The translations under genes were made by a program, and so were the position numbers. From an uncultured Roseburia sp. (GTDB lineage Bacteria > Bacillota_A > Clostridia > Lachnospirales > Lachnospiraceae), in assembly GCA_900557275.1 (NCBI GenBank), contig USRX01000003.1:104529-168528 (forward strand): DNA of 64,000 bases, written 5' to 3'. The notes under the pieces are model-generated. The model was not told the origin of the DNA and searched no databases. It saw nothing but the letters and a program-made list of their open reading frames with translations. Shown piece after piece: positions 17,684 to 26,924 of this stretch. The stretch's first letter is position 1. Each line of letters starts with the position of its first letter.

Positions 17684-18544
17684 TTACTCCTCCACCACAA
17701 CTACCAGGCGGACATTTCCGATATACCCGTTGCTGTCAAGACTGTATTCCGTTTCATATACGCCAGGGGTATCCGTATCTGCCGGATCATGGATCTGTAT
17801 ACTGTTTTTATCGATTTCAGGACTGTCTTCACTGTTCCAGTCCTGCTCCTTTCCATTCCGTATCAGCCCTTTCAGATATTGTTTCCAGTCCGGCTGTTCT
17901 CCTTTTTTCACATAGATCAGATAATCACTGAGCAGGAGCCGGGCATTCCCCTGTCGGGCGTCGTAATCATAGAAAGTCACGCTGACAGGAATATCTGTCG
18001 TATCCCCCGCACTATTTGTGACCTGCAAATGCACTCTGTATGACCCACTGTCTGGCCGTATCCCATCCTCCGATACGATCCTGATCTCATCGGACAGATC
18101 TCCGTCCAGACAATCCTTCGCCTGCAAAAATTCCCGAAGCTGGGTCATATCTGTCGTCTTCAATTCCAGCGGAGCTTTCAGATAAATACGTGGAGATGTA
18201 TAATCACGATATGTAATCTTCCTTACCACCCGCGATACATTCCCATCAGAATCAAATGCTGCTATCATCGCTTCCCTGCTCCTGTCCGGGAAAAAACTGC
18301 TGACAGACTCAATAGTCAGAGATTCTGTCACATCGCCGTCTTCTGCATCCTGAGCCGTCACTCCGGACAAAATCCCTGTCTCTCCATCAGAAACATTCAG
18401 ACAAATACTGCTCTCTTCCATGGAAATGACCGGTCCCCGACCGAAACTGCGTGCATCCACGTTTGCTGTGGTTACTCCATACCCGACCGCTGAAGCGCCG
18501 CAAAGGATCAGACAAAACAGACGCAGACCTTTCCCCCTATGCAT
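17684..18544 (-). CDS. Secreted protein with DUF5011/Ig-like repeats
   Basis: 286 residues with an N-terminal signal peptide or anchor (RLFCLILCGASAVGYGVTTA). Two segments have the signature of bacterial Ig-like DUF5011 domains: DAEDGDVTESLTI and KDCLDGDLSDEIRI, each followed by a beta-rich stretch. The role in the polysaccharide locus is not known; it may bind or scaffold glycan outside the cell. Its ATG overlaps the stop of the PqqD-like gene (GATGCATAG) and GGAGG lies just upstream. Confidence 0.75.
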   Translation of the reverse strand: MHRGKGLRLFCLILCGASAVGYGVTTANVDARSFGRGPVISMEESSICLNVSDGETGILSGVTAQDAEDGDVTESLTIESVSSFFPDRSREAMIAAFDSDGNVSRVVRKITYRDYTSPRIYLKAPLELKTTDMTQLREFLQAKDCLDGDLSDEIRIVSEDGIRPDSGSYRVHLQVTNSAGDTTDIPVSVTFYDYDARQGNARLLLSDYLIYVKKGEQPDWKQYLKGLIRNGKEQDWNSEDSPEIDKNSIQIHDPADTDTPGVYETEYSLDSNGYIGNVRLVVVVEE

Positions 18545-18812
18545 CCGTATCCTCCAGACAACCGATGGTTTTCATTTTTTTAAGAAACTGTTCCAGATCC
18601 CTGCGCACAATTTCTTCTGACACTTCATATTCCTCCCGCATCTGCCCTGCCAGTTCTTCCAGCGTACATTCCTCCTGCAGACAATCCCACAGAAATGCCC
18701 CAGATGCGTTCAGCAGGATCAGTCCATTGCAGTTTCCGGCTTTTTCTCCGGTGGGAACCACCATATACTCCCCTGCAATCTTCCGCAGAATAAACCGCTC
18801 ATCAATCCGCAT
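18537..18812 (-). CDS. PqqD-like peptide-binding protein
   Basis: 91 residues from the ATG at 18812, chosen for the GGAGG 6 bases before it. PqqD fold: basic start RIDERFILRKIAGEYMVVP, then the core ILLNASGAFLWDCLQEECTLEELAGQM and a C-terminal helix. PqqD domains (RRE) bind leader peptides and present them to modifying enzymes. No radical SAM or other classical RiPP enzyme is nearby; its neighbours are an NTP_transf_5 protein and a secreted Ig-like protein inside a glycan operon, so the client is unknown. Confidence 0.8.
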   Translation of the reverse strand: MRIDERFILRKIAGEYMVVPTGEKAGNCNGLILLNASGAFLWDCLQEECTLEELAGQMREEYEVSEEIVRRDLEQFLKKMKTIGCLEDTDA

Positions 18813-18943
18813 ATCATACCTCCTTTGCTTTCCTGTACCCTCCCGGAATCTTCTGAAAAATATTTCTGTTATAAACTTTCGCATTCTTAAATTCAGGAAA
18901 TTCATTCGTTCTTAACATTAGCAGAGATATACCGAAAAAAATG

Positions 18944-20269
18944 TCAGATTTTCTCTGTTACTTCTGGAAAATGGATGCTACCTGTTTCTGTATGGTTCTC
19001 TGTTAGGAGACCATACTGTTTCAGCAGCAGTATCCGCTCTTTCCCCGTTTGCAATGTTTCTACAGCATTTTTCCATGGGACAGTCCTTTCTCTGATTGTT
19101 TCCTTTCGGTAATGCAGGAACCGAATAACCCATACCCCCGGAAGCATCCATGGGAAACGAAGCAATATCGCATATCTGTTTTTCAGTTCTTTATATGATG
19201 GAAAGAGCAAATGTCGCCATTCCCGCCACACTCCCCTCTCATAATTTCCCGACCGTGTAAATGCCCCGAGTGTCATTGCACTGCTATGTATGCGCTCCGG
19301 ATCTGTGTTTCCATAGATTCCCGCACTCAGGATATCCTTTAATAAAGGCTCCGGATCTGTTTCTTTTTCCAGAAACACTTCTGGCAGACAGGATTTTTTC
19401 CTGTCCAGATACAAATATTCCTCCGCAATCAGAAATACTGCTCTGACAAATGAAAGGGCATAAACCTGCTCACATTGCTGATACACCTTCTCCCAGCAGA
19501 TTTCTTCTCCGTAAGTTTCTGCAAAAAGCATAAGATCACAGACCTGACGGATGCCAAATCCGCTGTGTAGAAAATGTTTCAACATATGGCAGATCAGATA
19601 AAACAAATGATCTGTCGCTCCCATCGTCCGCACATTAAAATTACCGGCAGTCACGGTCTGATCCTGCTCCCACACCTGTAAAAAGCAGGTATTCCACCCC
19701 TGAAATGGCTCATTTTTTATCGGAAACAATGCCGTATGCAGTTCGACCCGCAGAGAACTATGGTTACTCACATAAGAAAATTCCTCCGACAGGATATCTT
19801 TTTTATGTTTTTCCCCGATATGCGCTGCATGCATGCCGTAGGAAAGCAGCACTCTGTGATATCGCTCCCTCTCCTGCGGCAGGATCAGCATATCCTCATC
19901 CGCAGAAGTACGCAGCTCCGGCTGCGGATACAACCGTCTGCACACGATTCCCTTTACTGTCAGCGGATGCAGTCCTTCCTTTTTCAGAAACTCTAGCAGA
20001 TTACCGTATTCCTGTGTACGGATCGTCTGCATCAACACCTGCATGGCAGCCTGTTTCTGATATAGTTTTCTCTCCTGCTGGCTCAGGGAATGAAATGCCG
20101 TACAGTGATATACCGCTTCCAGTACCATAGGAAGCAGCTTGTGCTGTCCCGCCAGTACAAACAGTTCCTGCCATTCTCCCGCAGCCACACCTCCCTGCCA
20201 GGATACTTCCCGATCACGGACAGCTGCCGCCACAGCTTGTAAAAACAAGCGTTCTGTCTTTGTCAGCAT
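18944..20269 (-). CDS. NTP_transf_5 (nucleotidyltransferase-like) family protein
   Basis: 441 residues. The central region has the family pattern PLTVKGIVCRRLYPQPELR followed by SADEDMLIL (acidic residues where nucleotidyltransferases bind metal) and later a helical segment LICHMLKHFLHSGFGIRQVCD. Members often sit beside PqqD and HPr-kinase-like genes; the reaction is not established. The start overlaps the flippase stop and has AGGAG upstream. A truncated relative is at 61555-62136. Confidence 0.75.
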   Translation of the reverse strand: MLTKTERLFLQAVAAAVRDREVSWQGGVAAGEWQELFVLAGQHKLLPMVLEAVYHCTAFHSLSQQERKLYQKQAAMQVLMQTIRTQEYGNLLEFLKKEGLHPLTVKGIVCRRLYPQPELRTSADEDMLILPQERERYHRVLLSYGMHAAHIGEKHKKDILSEEFSYVSNHSSLRVELHTALFPIKNEPFQGWNTCFLQVWEQDQTVTAGNFNVRTMGATDHLFYLICHMLKHFLHSGFGIRQVCDLMLFAETYGEEICWEKVYQQCEQVYALSFVRAVFLIAEEYLYLDRKKSCLPEVFLEKETDPEPLLKDILSAGIYGNTDPERIHSSAMTLGAFTRSGNYERGVWREWRHLLFPSYKELKNRYAILLRFPWMLPGVWVIRFLHYRKETIRERTVPWKNAVETLQTGKERILLLKQYGLLTENHTETGSIHFPEVTEKI

Positions 20270-21825
20270 AGACTTCTCCTCTTTTCTCTGTCATTTTTTT
20301 CATACTTCCTTTTCGCTAATCGCCTTACCCGCGACAGGCAGTCGCGACATGCAGCACTTTTCCGGTAAACCAAAAACAGAAAAACGTTCGACAATAACAG
20401 ACAGCACACGCCTTTTAACAGAAGACCACCGATGCCATTGACTACGATCAGACCACATATCAGCAGACAGATACCCGCTATTGCAGTCAGAACGATGGTA
20501 TAGCCCGTCAGTTTGCGCACATAACTGCCTGCCTTTCGTCGAAACAGCACCCGAAACAAAATATGAAGCAGCCAGGGAATCTGTATGATCAGATTCGCCA
20601 CTACTGTTGACCCCAACACCGCCGCCGTACCATACCGTGAGACCAGCAGCAGGTTCAGACACAGATTGACTGCTGCTGCCACTAATGGACGGAAACGATC
20701 CTCATGCCAGATTCCCGCTGCATCCTTATATGTGGAAAACAACCCGCAGAGGATAGACAGATAAAAACAGCTGCCAAACAGTAAGACCACAGGAAATGAC
20801 AATAGATTTTCTCTGCCTGCCCACAGTTCCATAAACGGCTGGCAAAGGGTAACATACCCACTGATACATACGGTAGAAATCCATACCGTCAAAAATGTCA
20901 GTGTTTCAAAATTTCGGTAATTTTTCTCCATCGTCTCTGTCACAAGACTGTGTCCAATCCCCGCCGTACAGGAACTGAACAGCAAAAAGACAAACAGGAT
21001 GCAGGCATGCATGATATAGTAATAATTCTGATAAATTGCCAGCGCTGTCAGTCCCAGAAACGAAGAGATTACCAGGGAATCTGCCGAGCTGATAACAGTG
21101 TTTCCTGATTTTGAGATAAACAGGTCTCTTACCCTGTAATTAAGTGCCCGAACTTCTTCTTTTTTCAGCGTTCCAATGGGCTCATACTCCGGGAAAAGCC
21201 TGGCAGCGATCCGGCTATTGATCAGATTTTTTGCAATCTGTGCCAATGGCAGAAACAGAAAATACAGATAATAATTTCGAAACAGCAACAATGTAACAAT
21301 CTGCACGGTCTGTTGGATCAGAATCACGAAAGCAGACGTTTTATCGATACAGTCATTTCTCTGGTGGGCGTACAGCAGACTGTTGCGATACGCAAACAAC
21401 CAGTAAGAAAGAACCGTTCCTCCCAGATTCATACCATATAATACATACAGGTTCAGATCCGGTGGCAGATCCTTTTTAATAAAAAGCGGAAGCGCCGGAG
21501 CTGCCAGAAGCCCTGCTGCCAGAATAACCAGCCCGATCATCCTGTAATATTTACGATACAATGCCATCAGGGCACAGACTTTTTCCTTCTCCCCCATGGC
21601 AATGGGACGGTACATACTGAAGATCATGGCGCTCCCTACCCCCAGTTCTGCCAGATTCAGTACCTGCAGAACAGAAGAAAACAGGCTTCCCAGTCCCAGG
21701 TATTCTGTTCCAAGTGTATGGATTATCACTGTTCTGGTCACAAAAGGCATTCCAAGATTAACGATTTTCTGTAATATCCCATATAGCAGATTTCTCATTG
21801 CATTTTCTGTCTTATCATTCTGCAT
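20263..21825 (-). CDS. Polysaccharide flippase (Wzx/MATE-like)
   Basis: 520 residues, about 12-14 hydrophobic segments across the length, and an N-terminus typical of oligosaccharide flippases (NLLYGILQKIVNLGMPFVTRTVIIHTLG). It should move the lipid-linked repeat unit across the membrane for EpsG-type polymerisation. GGAG lies upstream of the ATG. A truncated homologue lies at 61003-61560. Confidence 0.9.
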   Translation of the reverse strand: MQNDKTENAMRNLLYGILQKIVNLGMPFVTRTVIIHTLGTEYLGLGSLFSSVLQVLNLAELGVGSAMIFSMYRPIAMGEKEKVCALMALYRKYYRMIGLVILAAGLLAAPALPLFIKKDLPPDLNLYVLYGMNLGGTVLSYWLFAYRNSLLYAHQRNDCIDKTSAFVILIQQTVQIVTLLLFRNYYLYFLFLPLAQIAKNLINSRIAARLFPEYEPIGTLKKEEVRALNYRVRDLFISKSGNTVISSADSLVISSFLGLTALAIYQNYYYIMHACILFVFLLFSSCTAGIGHSLVTETMEKNYRNFETLTFLTVWISTVCISGYVTLCQPFMELWAGRENLLSFPVVLLFGSCFYLSILCGLFSTYKDAAGIWHEDRFRPLVAAAVNLCLNLLLVSRYGTAAVLGSTVVANLIIQIPWLLHILFRVLFRRKAGSYVRKLTGYTIVLTAIAGICLLICGLIVVNGIGGLLLKGVCCLLLSNVFLFLVYRKSAACRDCLSRVRRLAKRKYEKNDREKRRSLC

Positions 21826-21887
21826 GCCGTTTCTCCGTTACTCTCTTTTCTGTCTTATTTTTGTTTCTCTTTCATTCGCAGACACAT

Positions 21888-22592
21888 TTATTTTTCCCAG
21901 TCTGTGTTTTCCCGGATGATATGTGCCGGATATCCCCCTATCAGGAGATGATTTCCAAACCTGCCTCCTGTGATCGTGCTTCCATAGGCAACGATGGAAT
22001 GGCTGCCTATCTCCGTACTCCGAAGAATTGTTACATCTGCCCCGATCCAGACATGCGTTCCGATCCGAATCACACAGCTGCGTAATTTTTCCCGTCCGTT
22101 ATAAAAAACATGATGTGCCGCCATATCCATGATCCGTACATTCCACCCAAACATACAGTCCGATCCCACAGTAAGCTGTGAATCAATGTACAGAAGGAAA
22201 TTACGATTCGCTGAAAAACCATCTCCAAACACCACATCAGCCTTGTCTCCCAGAAACAACCGGCTTCCTTTATGAAACTGTGCCGTCCCCTGAAACTCAA
22301 TCTTTGCGCCCGGTGCAAAAGATACGGCTCCCCTGTCTCTCACTGGAATCCCTTCGGAACCGCCGCGGCCAATGGAGATCATATATTTTGATACTATATC
22401 CGCCGAAAGCATGATATTCCCTCTGTGCAGTTCCCGGAGAGATACGCCATATCCGATAAAAAAAGGAAGTCTGACAGCCTGAGAAACAGGCAACATACGG
22501 AAATTAAAATACAGATTTACCGGAAACCGGAAAAGCCGGTAGATTCCTTCTGTGATTCTGTTTCTGAGACTTTTGAACAATCGTTTTATCAT
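21888..22592 (-). CDS. Left-handed beta-helix (hexapeptide) acyltransferase
   Basis: 234 residues. The second half has hexapeptide-repeat character (VGSDCMFGWNVRIMDMAAHH, then IRIGTHVWIGADVTILRSTEIGSHSIVAYGSTITGG). It probably O-acetylates or otherwise acylates the sugar repeat. Its ATG overlaps the stop of the previous gene. Acyl donor and acceptor cannot be read from sequence. Confidence 0.88.
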   Translation of the reverse strand: MIKRLFKSLRNRITEGIYRLFRFPVNLYFNFRMLPVSQAVRLPFFIGYGVSLRELHRGNIMLSADIVSKYMISIGRGGSEGIPVRDRGAVSFAPGAKIEFQGTAQFHKGSRLFLGDKADVVFGDGFSANRNFLLYIDSQLTVGSDCMFGWNVRIMDMAAHHVFYNGREKLRSCVIRIGTHVWIGADVTILRSTEIGSHSIVAYGSTITGGRFGNHLLIGGYPAHIIRENTDWEK

Positions 22593-23479
22593 TTACTCTG
22601 TCCTGGCAGACTGACTCTGTTTCTATTGACGGCTTTATCTGTTATATACTTCATCTGCCGCATCCGTTTTTTTCTGACAGCCCCTGCTCTCCTGCGTCTG
22701 CCGATCCGAAACAGCCGGACTCTTGCGCCATTGAATTTTCCGGTCACATAGCCTCCTGATCGTTTTATAAGATGTTGGATACGGATCCGGAAAGGATATT
22801 GGATGCATACTCCTTTATCCTGAGGAAAATAAAGATTGATATACAGATCCTTCGTCTTCGTATACCGATATCCTCTTTCTGTCATAAACGTCCGCAAGGC
22901 ATCCTCCCATAGATACAGGATCTGTTCCCGCTTTTGTTTTTCTGTATACGCTGGAGTTTTTACTCTGTCCAGCCACAGTATCGGACCATTCATCCTTTTT
23001 AACCGCTGAAAATATTCTTCGGAAAGCGCTTCTTTCTGATACAGTCCGTGATATAACAGGGAATAAAAGTAATCATCTTCATCCATACGGAAAAACCCCC
23101 GTTCATCATAGACTCTGTTCTCCAACATCGCTTTCTGCCAGCGCCGGTCATAATAGCCATCCCCCACACAGCGAATGTCCAGATCCAGCTCTTTTCCCTG
23201 ACAGAAAAAACGGTAATGTATGCCATTGTCCCGTGAAAGCCTTGGAACTGCCCCTAAAACACTTACCATTTTTCTCCGGTCTTTGGAGCTTTTGCACAGC
23301 ACATCGATATCATTATGTCCATCTAAAAGAAGCTCTTCATAAAAATTTTCAAAATTTCGCAAAACCAGATACGTACAATGATCATTGCATGCCGCAAATG
23401 CTTTTGAAGCGCTTTTCCAGTTTTTCCGTTTATGTACAGCCCCCCGTTCTCGCTGATATTTCTTTCTGTGTTTTCCCAT
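22589..23479 (-). CDS. Pol-beta-type nucleotidyltransferase-like protein of the glycan operon
   Basis: 296 residues. Segment LLLDGHNDIDVLC (D57, D59) followed by KELDLDIRCVGDGYYD fits the acidic metal site of minimal nucleotidyltransferases; the canonical GS before the first Asp is GH here. The N- and C-termini are very basic. No close family was recognised. Next to it is another hypothetical protein, and both lie between acyltransferase and glycosyltransferase genes, so a role in modifying the polysaccharide is plausible. GGAGAGGT precedes the start. Confidence 0.55.
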   Translation of the reverse strand: MGKHRKKYQRERGAVHKRKNWKSASKAFAACNDHCTYLVLRNFENFYEELLLDGHNDIDVLCKSSKDRRKMVSVLGAVPRLSRDNGIHYRFFCQGKELDLDIRCVGDGYYDRRWQKAMLENRVYDERGFFRMDEDDYFYSLLYHGLYQKEALSEEYFQRLKRMNGPILWLDRVKTPAYTEKQKREQILYLWEDALRTFMTERGYRYTKTKDLYINLYFPQDKGVCIQYPFRIRIQHLIKRSGGYVTGKFNGARVRLFRIGRRRRAGAVRKKRMRQMKYITDKAVNRNRVSLPGQSK

Positions 23480-23490
23480 ACCTCTCCTTT

Positions 23491-24453
23491 TTACTTGCTG
23501 AATAATAACTGCCGTCCTGCATCTACCGCTTCCGCCTTAGTATCCGTCATATGAATGGAATGGTTCCCGATGCCAAATACCTGTCGTATCTCCTTTTTTA
23601 AGGCAGTCATCTCTTCCAGTGTTCCTCCGGTCAGAATATAAATGCCAGTAGAACCTCCTCTGAAATAACAGGCTTTTGCTTTCTTTGTCAGACCGGGATA
23701 CCCCTCCTCCCGGCTCCCGACCCACGCCTGACCGCCATATAACCCAAGCATCCATTGGAAAAATTTCTGATAGGAGACCCGTTTGCGCTCCTGATACACG
23801 ATCCCGCTCTGCCTGTGCAGCAGCTGCTCACAAAGCTTTCTTTTCCCCCGTTCCCTGGCTTTCGGCCATAGACATGCTACATAGCTGTGCCGGTCGTAGA
23901 TCAGATACAGATATGCCATATACCGCAATGCGTCTGCCTGAATGCCTCTTCCCTGAAAAAAAACATAATCATACACTTTTCGGATCTGTGGCAGACGCAC
24001 TATCGGTACTTTCTGGTGATAATACATAGCAATCGCCACACGATGGGAACCATCCAGGATACCGTTGCCTTCCCCTACCGGGATCACGGACTTTCCGGCA
24101 TCCACGCCATGCTCCCTGATATCATCTATCAACGCATCAAAACATTCCAGATACCGGTAAATAGAATCTTTGCTCTCCGTACCCGGTTCTGTAAAAGTCC
24201 CTTGTGTAAAAGCCCGGATATGTTCCGTATATAATTTCTTCGCCAGTTTCTGCCTCTGCCCTTTTTCCCTGCATTCGATATAAAATAGTTTGCATGCAAG
24301 ATCCAGCCGTTCCGGTTTCAGAAACTGTTCTGCATCCACGTACTCTACTGGCAGACACTGGTTTGGATCCAGATGCCACCCATTCATAAAAAAACGGGAA
24401 AAATAATCTCCAATCCGGATCTCTGTAATCTTTTTCTCTGTCTGAATCCTCAT
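23491..24453 (-). CDS. Conserved hypothetical glycan-operon protein with ParB-like DGSHR motif
   Basis: About 320 residues from the ATG at 24453 (AGGTGA, 5-base spacing; a GTG 9 bases earlier is less likely). The middle contains GILDGSHRVAIAMYYHQ, resembling the DGxHR active-site motif of ParB/sulfiredoxin-type folds. The C-terminal part (IYILTGGTLEEMTALK, then IGNHSIHMTDTKAEAVD) is unknown. It forms a pair with the nucleotidyltransferase-like gene 11 bp downstream. No function is claimed. Confidence 0.55.
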   Translation of the reverse strand: MRIQTEKKITEIRIGDYFSRFFMNGWHLDPNQCLPVEYVDAEQFLKPERLDLACKLFYIECREKGQRQKLAKKLYTEHIRAFTQGTFTEPGTESKDSIYRYLECFDALIDDIREHGVDAGKSVIPVGEGNGILDGSHRVAIAMYYHQKVPIVRLPQIRKVYDYVFFQGRGIQADALRYMAYLYLIYDRHSYVACLWPKARERGKRKLCEQLLHRQSGIVYQERKRVSYQKFFQWMLGLYGGQAWVGSREEGYPGLTKKAKACYFRGGSTGIYILTGGTLEEMTALKKEIRQVFGIGNHSIHMTDTKAEAVDAGRQLLFSK

Positions 24454-24587
24454 TTTTATCACCTCACTCCTGTTTATTATTTCGGTATATCCCTAGTTTT
24501 CACTTTTATGTATTTCTACAACTTTATGCAAATACTGCTCCCTATCTGTTATTTTGGAAAAATATTCTTTACAGATGCAGTGTGACA

Positions 24588-25658
24588 CTAAGGCTTTTTT
24601 CCATTGTTGTACCGTCCGGGAAAATGTTTTACCTTTACTGTCAAAAAACAGAGATTCAATATTCCAAGCCGCATCCGAAGCCTGTTTTTTCTCCCTGAAA
24701 CCTCCTGTATACATACCTCTGCACATCTGCGGTAAAGTTTTTGCAGGCGGTGTCGGAACTGTTGATAGTTTTCAACATCCCACGTTTTCAGTGATGCATA
24801 ATCTACCAGCACAGTGTACAGCCGTTTTCCTGTCAACTCTGCCAGTGCATCCTGCTTCCTCCGTCTGTAGAACCGGTATCTGTCATATAAAATCTCCACA
24901 TAATCCAGACGACGGATATTCATTTTCCTGCCCATAATCCCAGTTGGATTCTGATAATACCAGTACAAAGCACAGGGTAATACGGCAATACGCGCTGCCT
25001 TTGCATACAGGCGATACGATAGTGCTTCGTCCTCATGAAGTTTTCCTTCCGGAAATAAGATATCTTTAAAAAGATCTCTGTGGTACAGTTTGTTCCAGGA
25101 CACGGTGCTTTCCAGATAGATCTGTCTGTCGCTGCTGTAAATACGCCATTGCATCTCTTCACCTGAAAATACGCAACAGCTTCCATCCCAAACAGTACTT
25201 TCCGGCAGTTGTTTATCAAACTGCTCAAAACCACACTGTGAAATGTCACAGTGTTTCATTACCGCAGCCTGATACAGCGTTTCCAGATAACTTGGAGCCA
25301 CCGCATCATCTGCATCCACAAATGCGACCCATTCTCCATTTGCCTTCCTGATTCCTGCATTGCGTGCCGCCGAAAGTCCTCTGTTTTCCTGATGTATAAC
25401 CCGGATGCGCGCATCCTGCTGTGCATAGGTGTCACACAGTGCGCCTCCAGCATCCAGAGAACCATCATCCACCAGAATGACTTCATACGTCTGCCATGTC
25501 TGCAACCGGATGCTTTCCATACAACGGGGCAGATATGATTCTGCCTGATACACAGGCACGATCACACTGATACAGCATGACTGATCATGCGACACCTGTT
25601 CCTTTCTTTTTTCTGATCTATTTGTATTCATTTCAGATTCTTCTGCTATAATATCCAT
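24588..25658 (-). CDS. Family 2 glycosyltransferase
   Basis: 356 residues. GT-A fold start ISVIVPVYQAESYL, nucleotide-binding VILVDDGSLDAGG, and the DxD-type VAFVDADDAV. It adds one sugar to the lipid-linked repeat; donor and linkage unknown. It is one of three similar tandem GT2 genes (with 25677-26834 and 26925-28016). The ATG at 25658 and one 27 bases later are both possible starts; neither has a strong ribosome site. Confidence 0.9.
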   Translation of the reverse strand: MDIIAEESEMNTNRSEKRKEQVSHDQSCCISVIVPVYQAESYLPRCMESIRLQTWQTYEVILVDDGSLDAGGALCDTYAQQDARIRVIHQENRGLSAARNAGIRKANGEWVAFVDADDAVAPSYLETLYQAAVMKHCDISQCGFEQFDKQLPESTVWDGSCCVFSGEEMQWRIYSSDRQIYLESTVSWNKLYHRDLFKDILFPEGKLHEDEALSYRLYAKAARIAVLPCALYWYYQNPTGIMGRKMNIRRLDYVEILYDRYRFYRRRKQDALAELTGKRLYTVLVDYASLKTWDVENYQQFRHRLQKLYRRCAEVCIQEVSGRKNRLRMRLGILNLCFLTVKVKHFPGRYNNGKKP

Positions 25659-25676
25659 TCAAAATATTCCACAATA

Positions 25677-26834
25677 TCATAAAACACTTCTGTACATGGG
25701 CTTTAGCCACTGCCTCCGCCGGTGCCACCAGAGAGCAAAAATACGACGTTTACAGAGGAAATATTCCAGCAACCGGAAATCTCCCCTTCGGATACACCAT
25801 GCCGCCGGACTGATCAGCCGTTTCCATGGAAATAGTGTAAGGCTTGCGCCTGTAACCGGATCTGCTGCCAGCTTTCGGGCAGTTATTTTCCAATCTTTGC
25901 CCAGCACATATTCTCCATTTCTGCATATATTCTTTTTCGTTCCATTTTTCCCTGTATCCTTGTTTATATTCTCTTTCCTTTCTTCTTTTTCTGCATCCCT
26001 TCTGATCTTCTCCTGCACATCCCGTTCCGACAGCACTATACATACCACGCAGGTACGGATCAGCCATCGGAATTTCTGTTCATACGTTCTGCACGGACGC
26101 ACCTCCAGAATCCATTTCCGGGTGGCAAGCTGCACATTAAGCTGCTGACGATAGTCGATCTCTCTGCGTGACAGACTGCCGGAAACAAGCATCCGATACG
26201 TCATGGAAACCAACGGTACCGTACAGATACTGATATCCTGCTGATACAGTTCTGTGAGAAATTGCAGATCTTCTGCCAGCGTCAGATCTTCCTGAAACAC
26301 AATCCCAGTATGCAGTAAGGTCTCCCGACGAAATAATTTATTCCACAGATATCCCCAAAATCCGTTTTCATACTGTTCCCTCATAAAAACTTCCGGAAAC
26401 GTCTGCCGTGTAAAAATATCATATCGGTCTGTTTCAACGGTCTGGATCTTCCCATCGGGATACCGGCGTCTGAAATTTGCAGCGATCAGATCGATGCCTT
26501 TCTGCTCTTTCCCGGAAAAAACTTTCGTAAGGAAGTCCTTTGCAGGAAGATCATCCCCATCCACAAACCAGATCCAGTCTCCCGCTGCCAATGCCAGTCC
26601 TTTATTTCTGGCAGCTGAAACGCCGGCATTTTTCTGATGAATTACCCGCATCCGGCATTCTTTTATTGCAAACTGGTTCAGTATATCACCGCTGCCATCG
26701 GAAGAACCATCATCTACTGCGATCAGTTCCCAGTCAGAAAAACTCTGCTCAAAAATCTGTTCCAGCGTTTCTTCCAGATATTCTGCTTTGTTATACACAG
26801 GCAGGACGACAGATACTTTTGGATGTTCTGACAT
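25677..26834 (-). CDS. Family 2 glycosyltransferase
   Basis: 385 residues: VSVVLPVYNKAEYLEETL, LIAVDDGSSDGSG, and WFVDGDDLP. A Lys/Glu-rich insert near 285-310 (EKEERKENINKDTGKN) breaks the C-terminal part and is unusual for the family. GGAGGAG precedes the start. It is a tandem relative of its two neighbours. Confidence 0.9.
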   Translation of the reverse strand: MSEHPKVSVVLPVYNKAEYLEETLEQIFEQSFSDWELIAVDDGSSDGSGDILNQFAIKECRMRVIHQKNAGVSAARNKGLALAAGDWIWFVDGDDLPAKDFLTKVFSGKEQKGIDLIAANFRRRYPDGKIQTVETDRYDIFTRQTFPEVFMREQYENGFWGYLWNKLFRRETLLHTGIVFQEDLTLAEDLQFLTELYQQDISICTVPLVSMTYRMLVSGSLSRREIDYRQQLNVQLATRKWILEVRPCRTYEQKFRWLIRTCVVCIVLSERDVQEKIRRDAEKEERKENINKDTGKNGTKKNICRNGEYVLGKDWKITARKLAADPVTGASLTLFPWKRLISPAAWCIRRGDFRLLEYFLCKRRIFALWWHRRRQWLKPMYRSVL

Positions 26835-26924
26835 TTTCTCCTCCTTAAGACATTCTCCCCTGAAATCCTCTTTCTACAAATCATACTGGTTATGTTTCTG
26901 ACATACTCTGTTCAATTTCCTATC

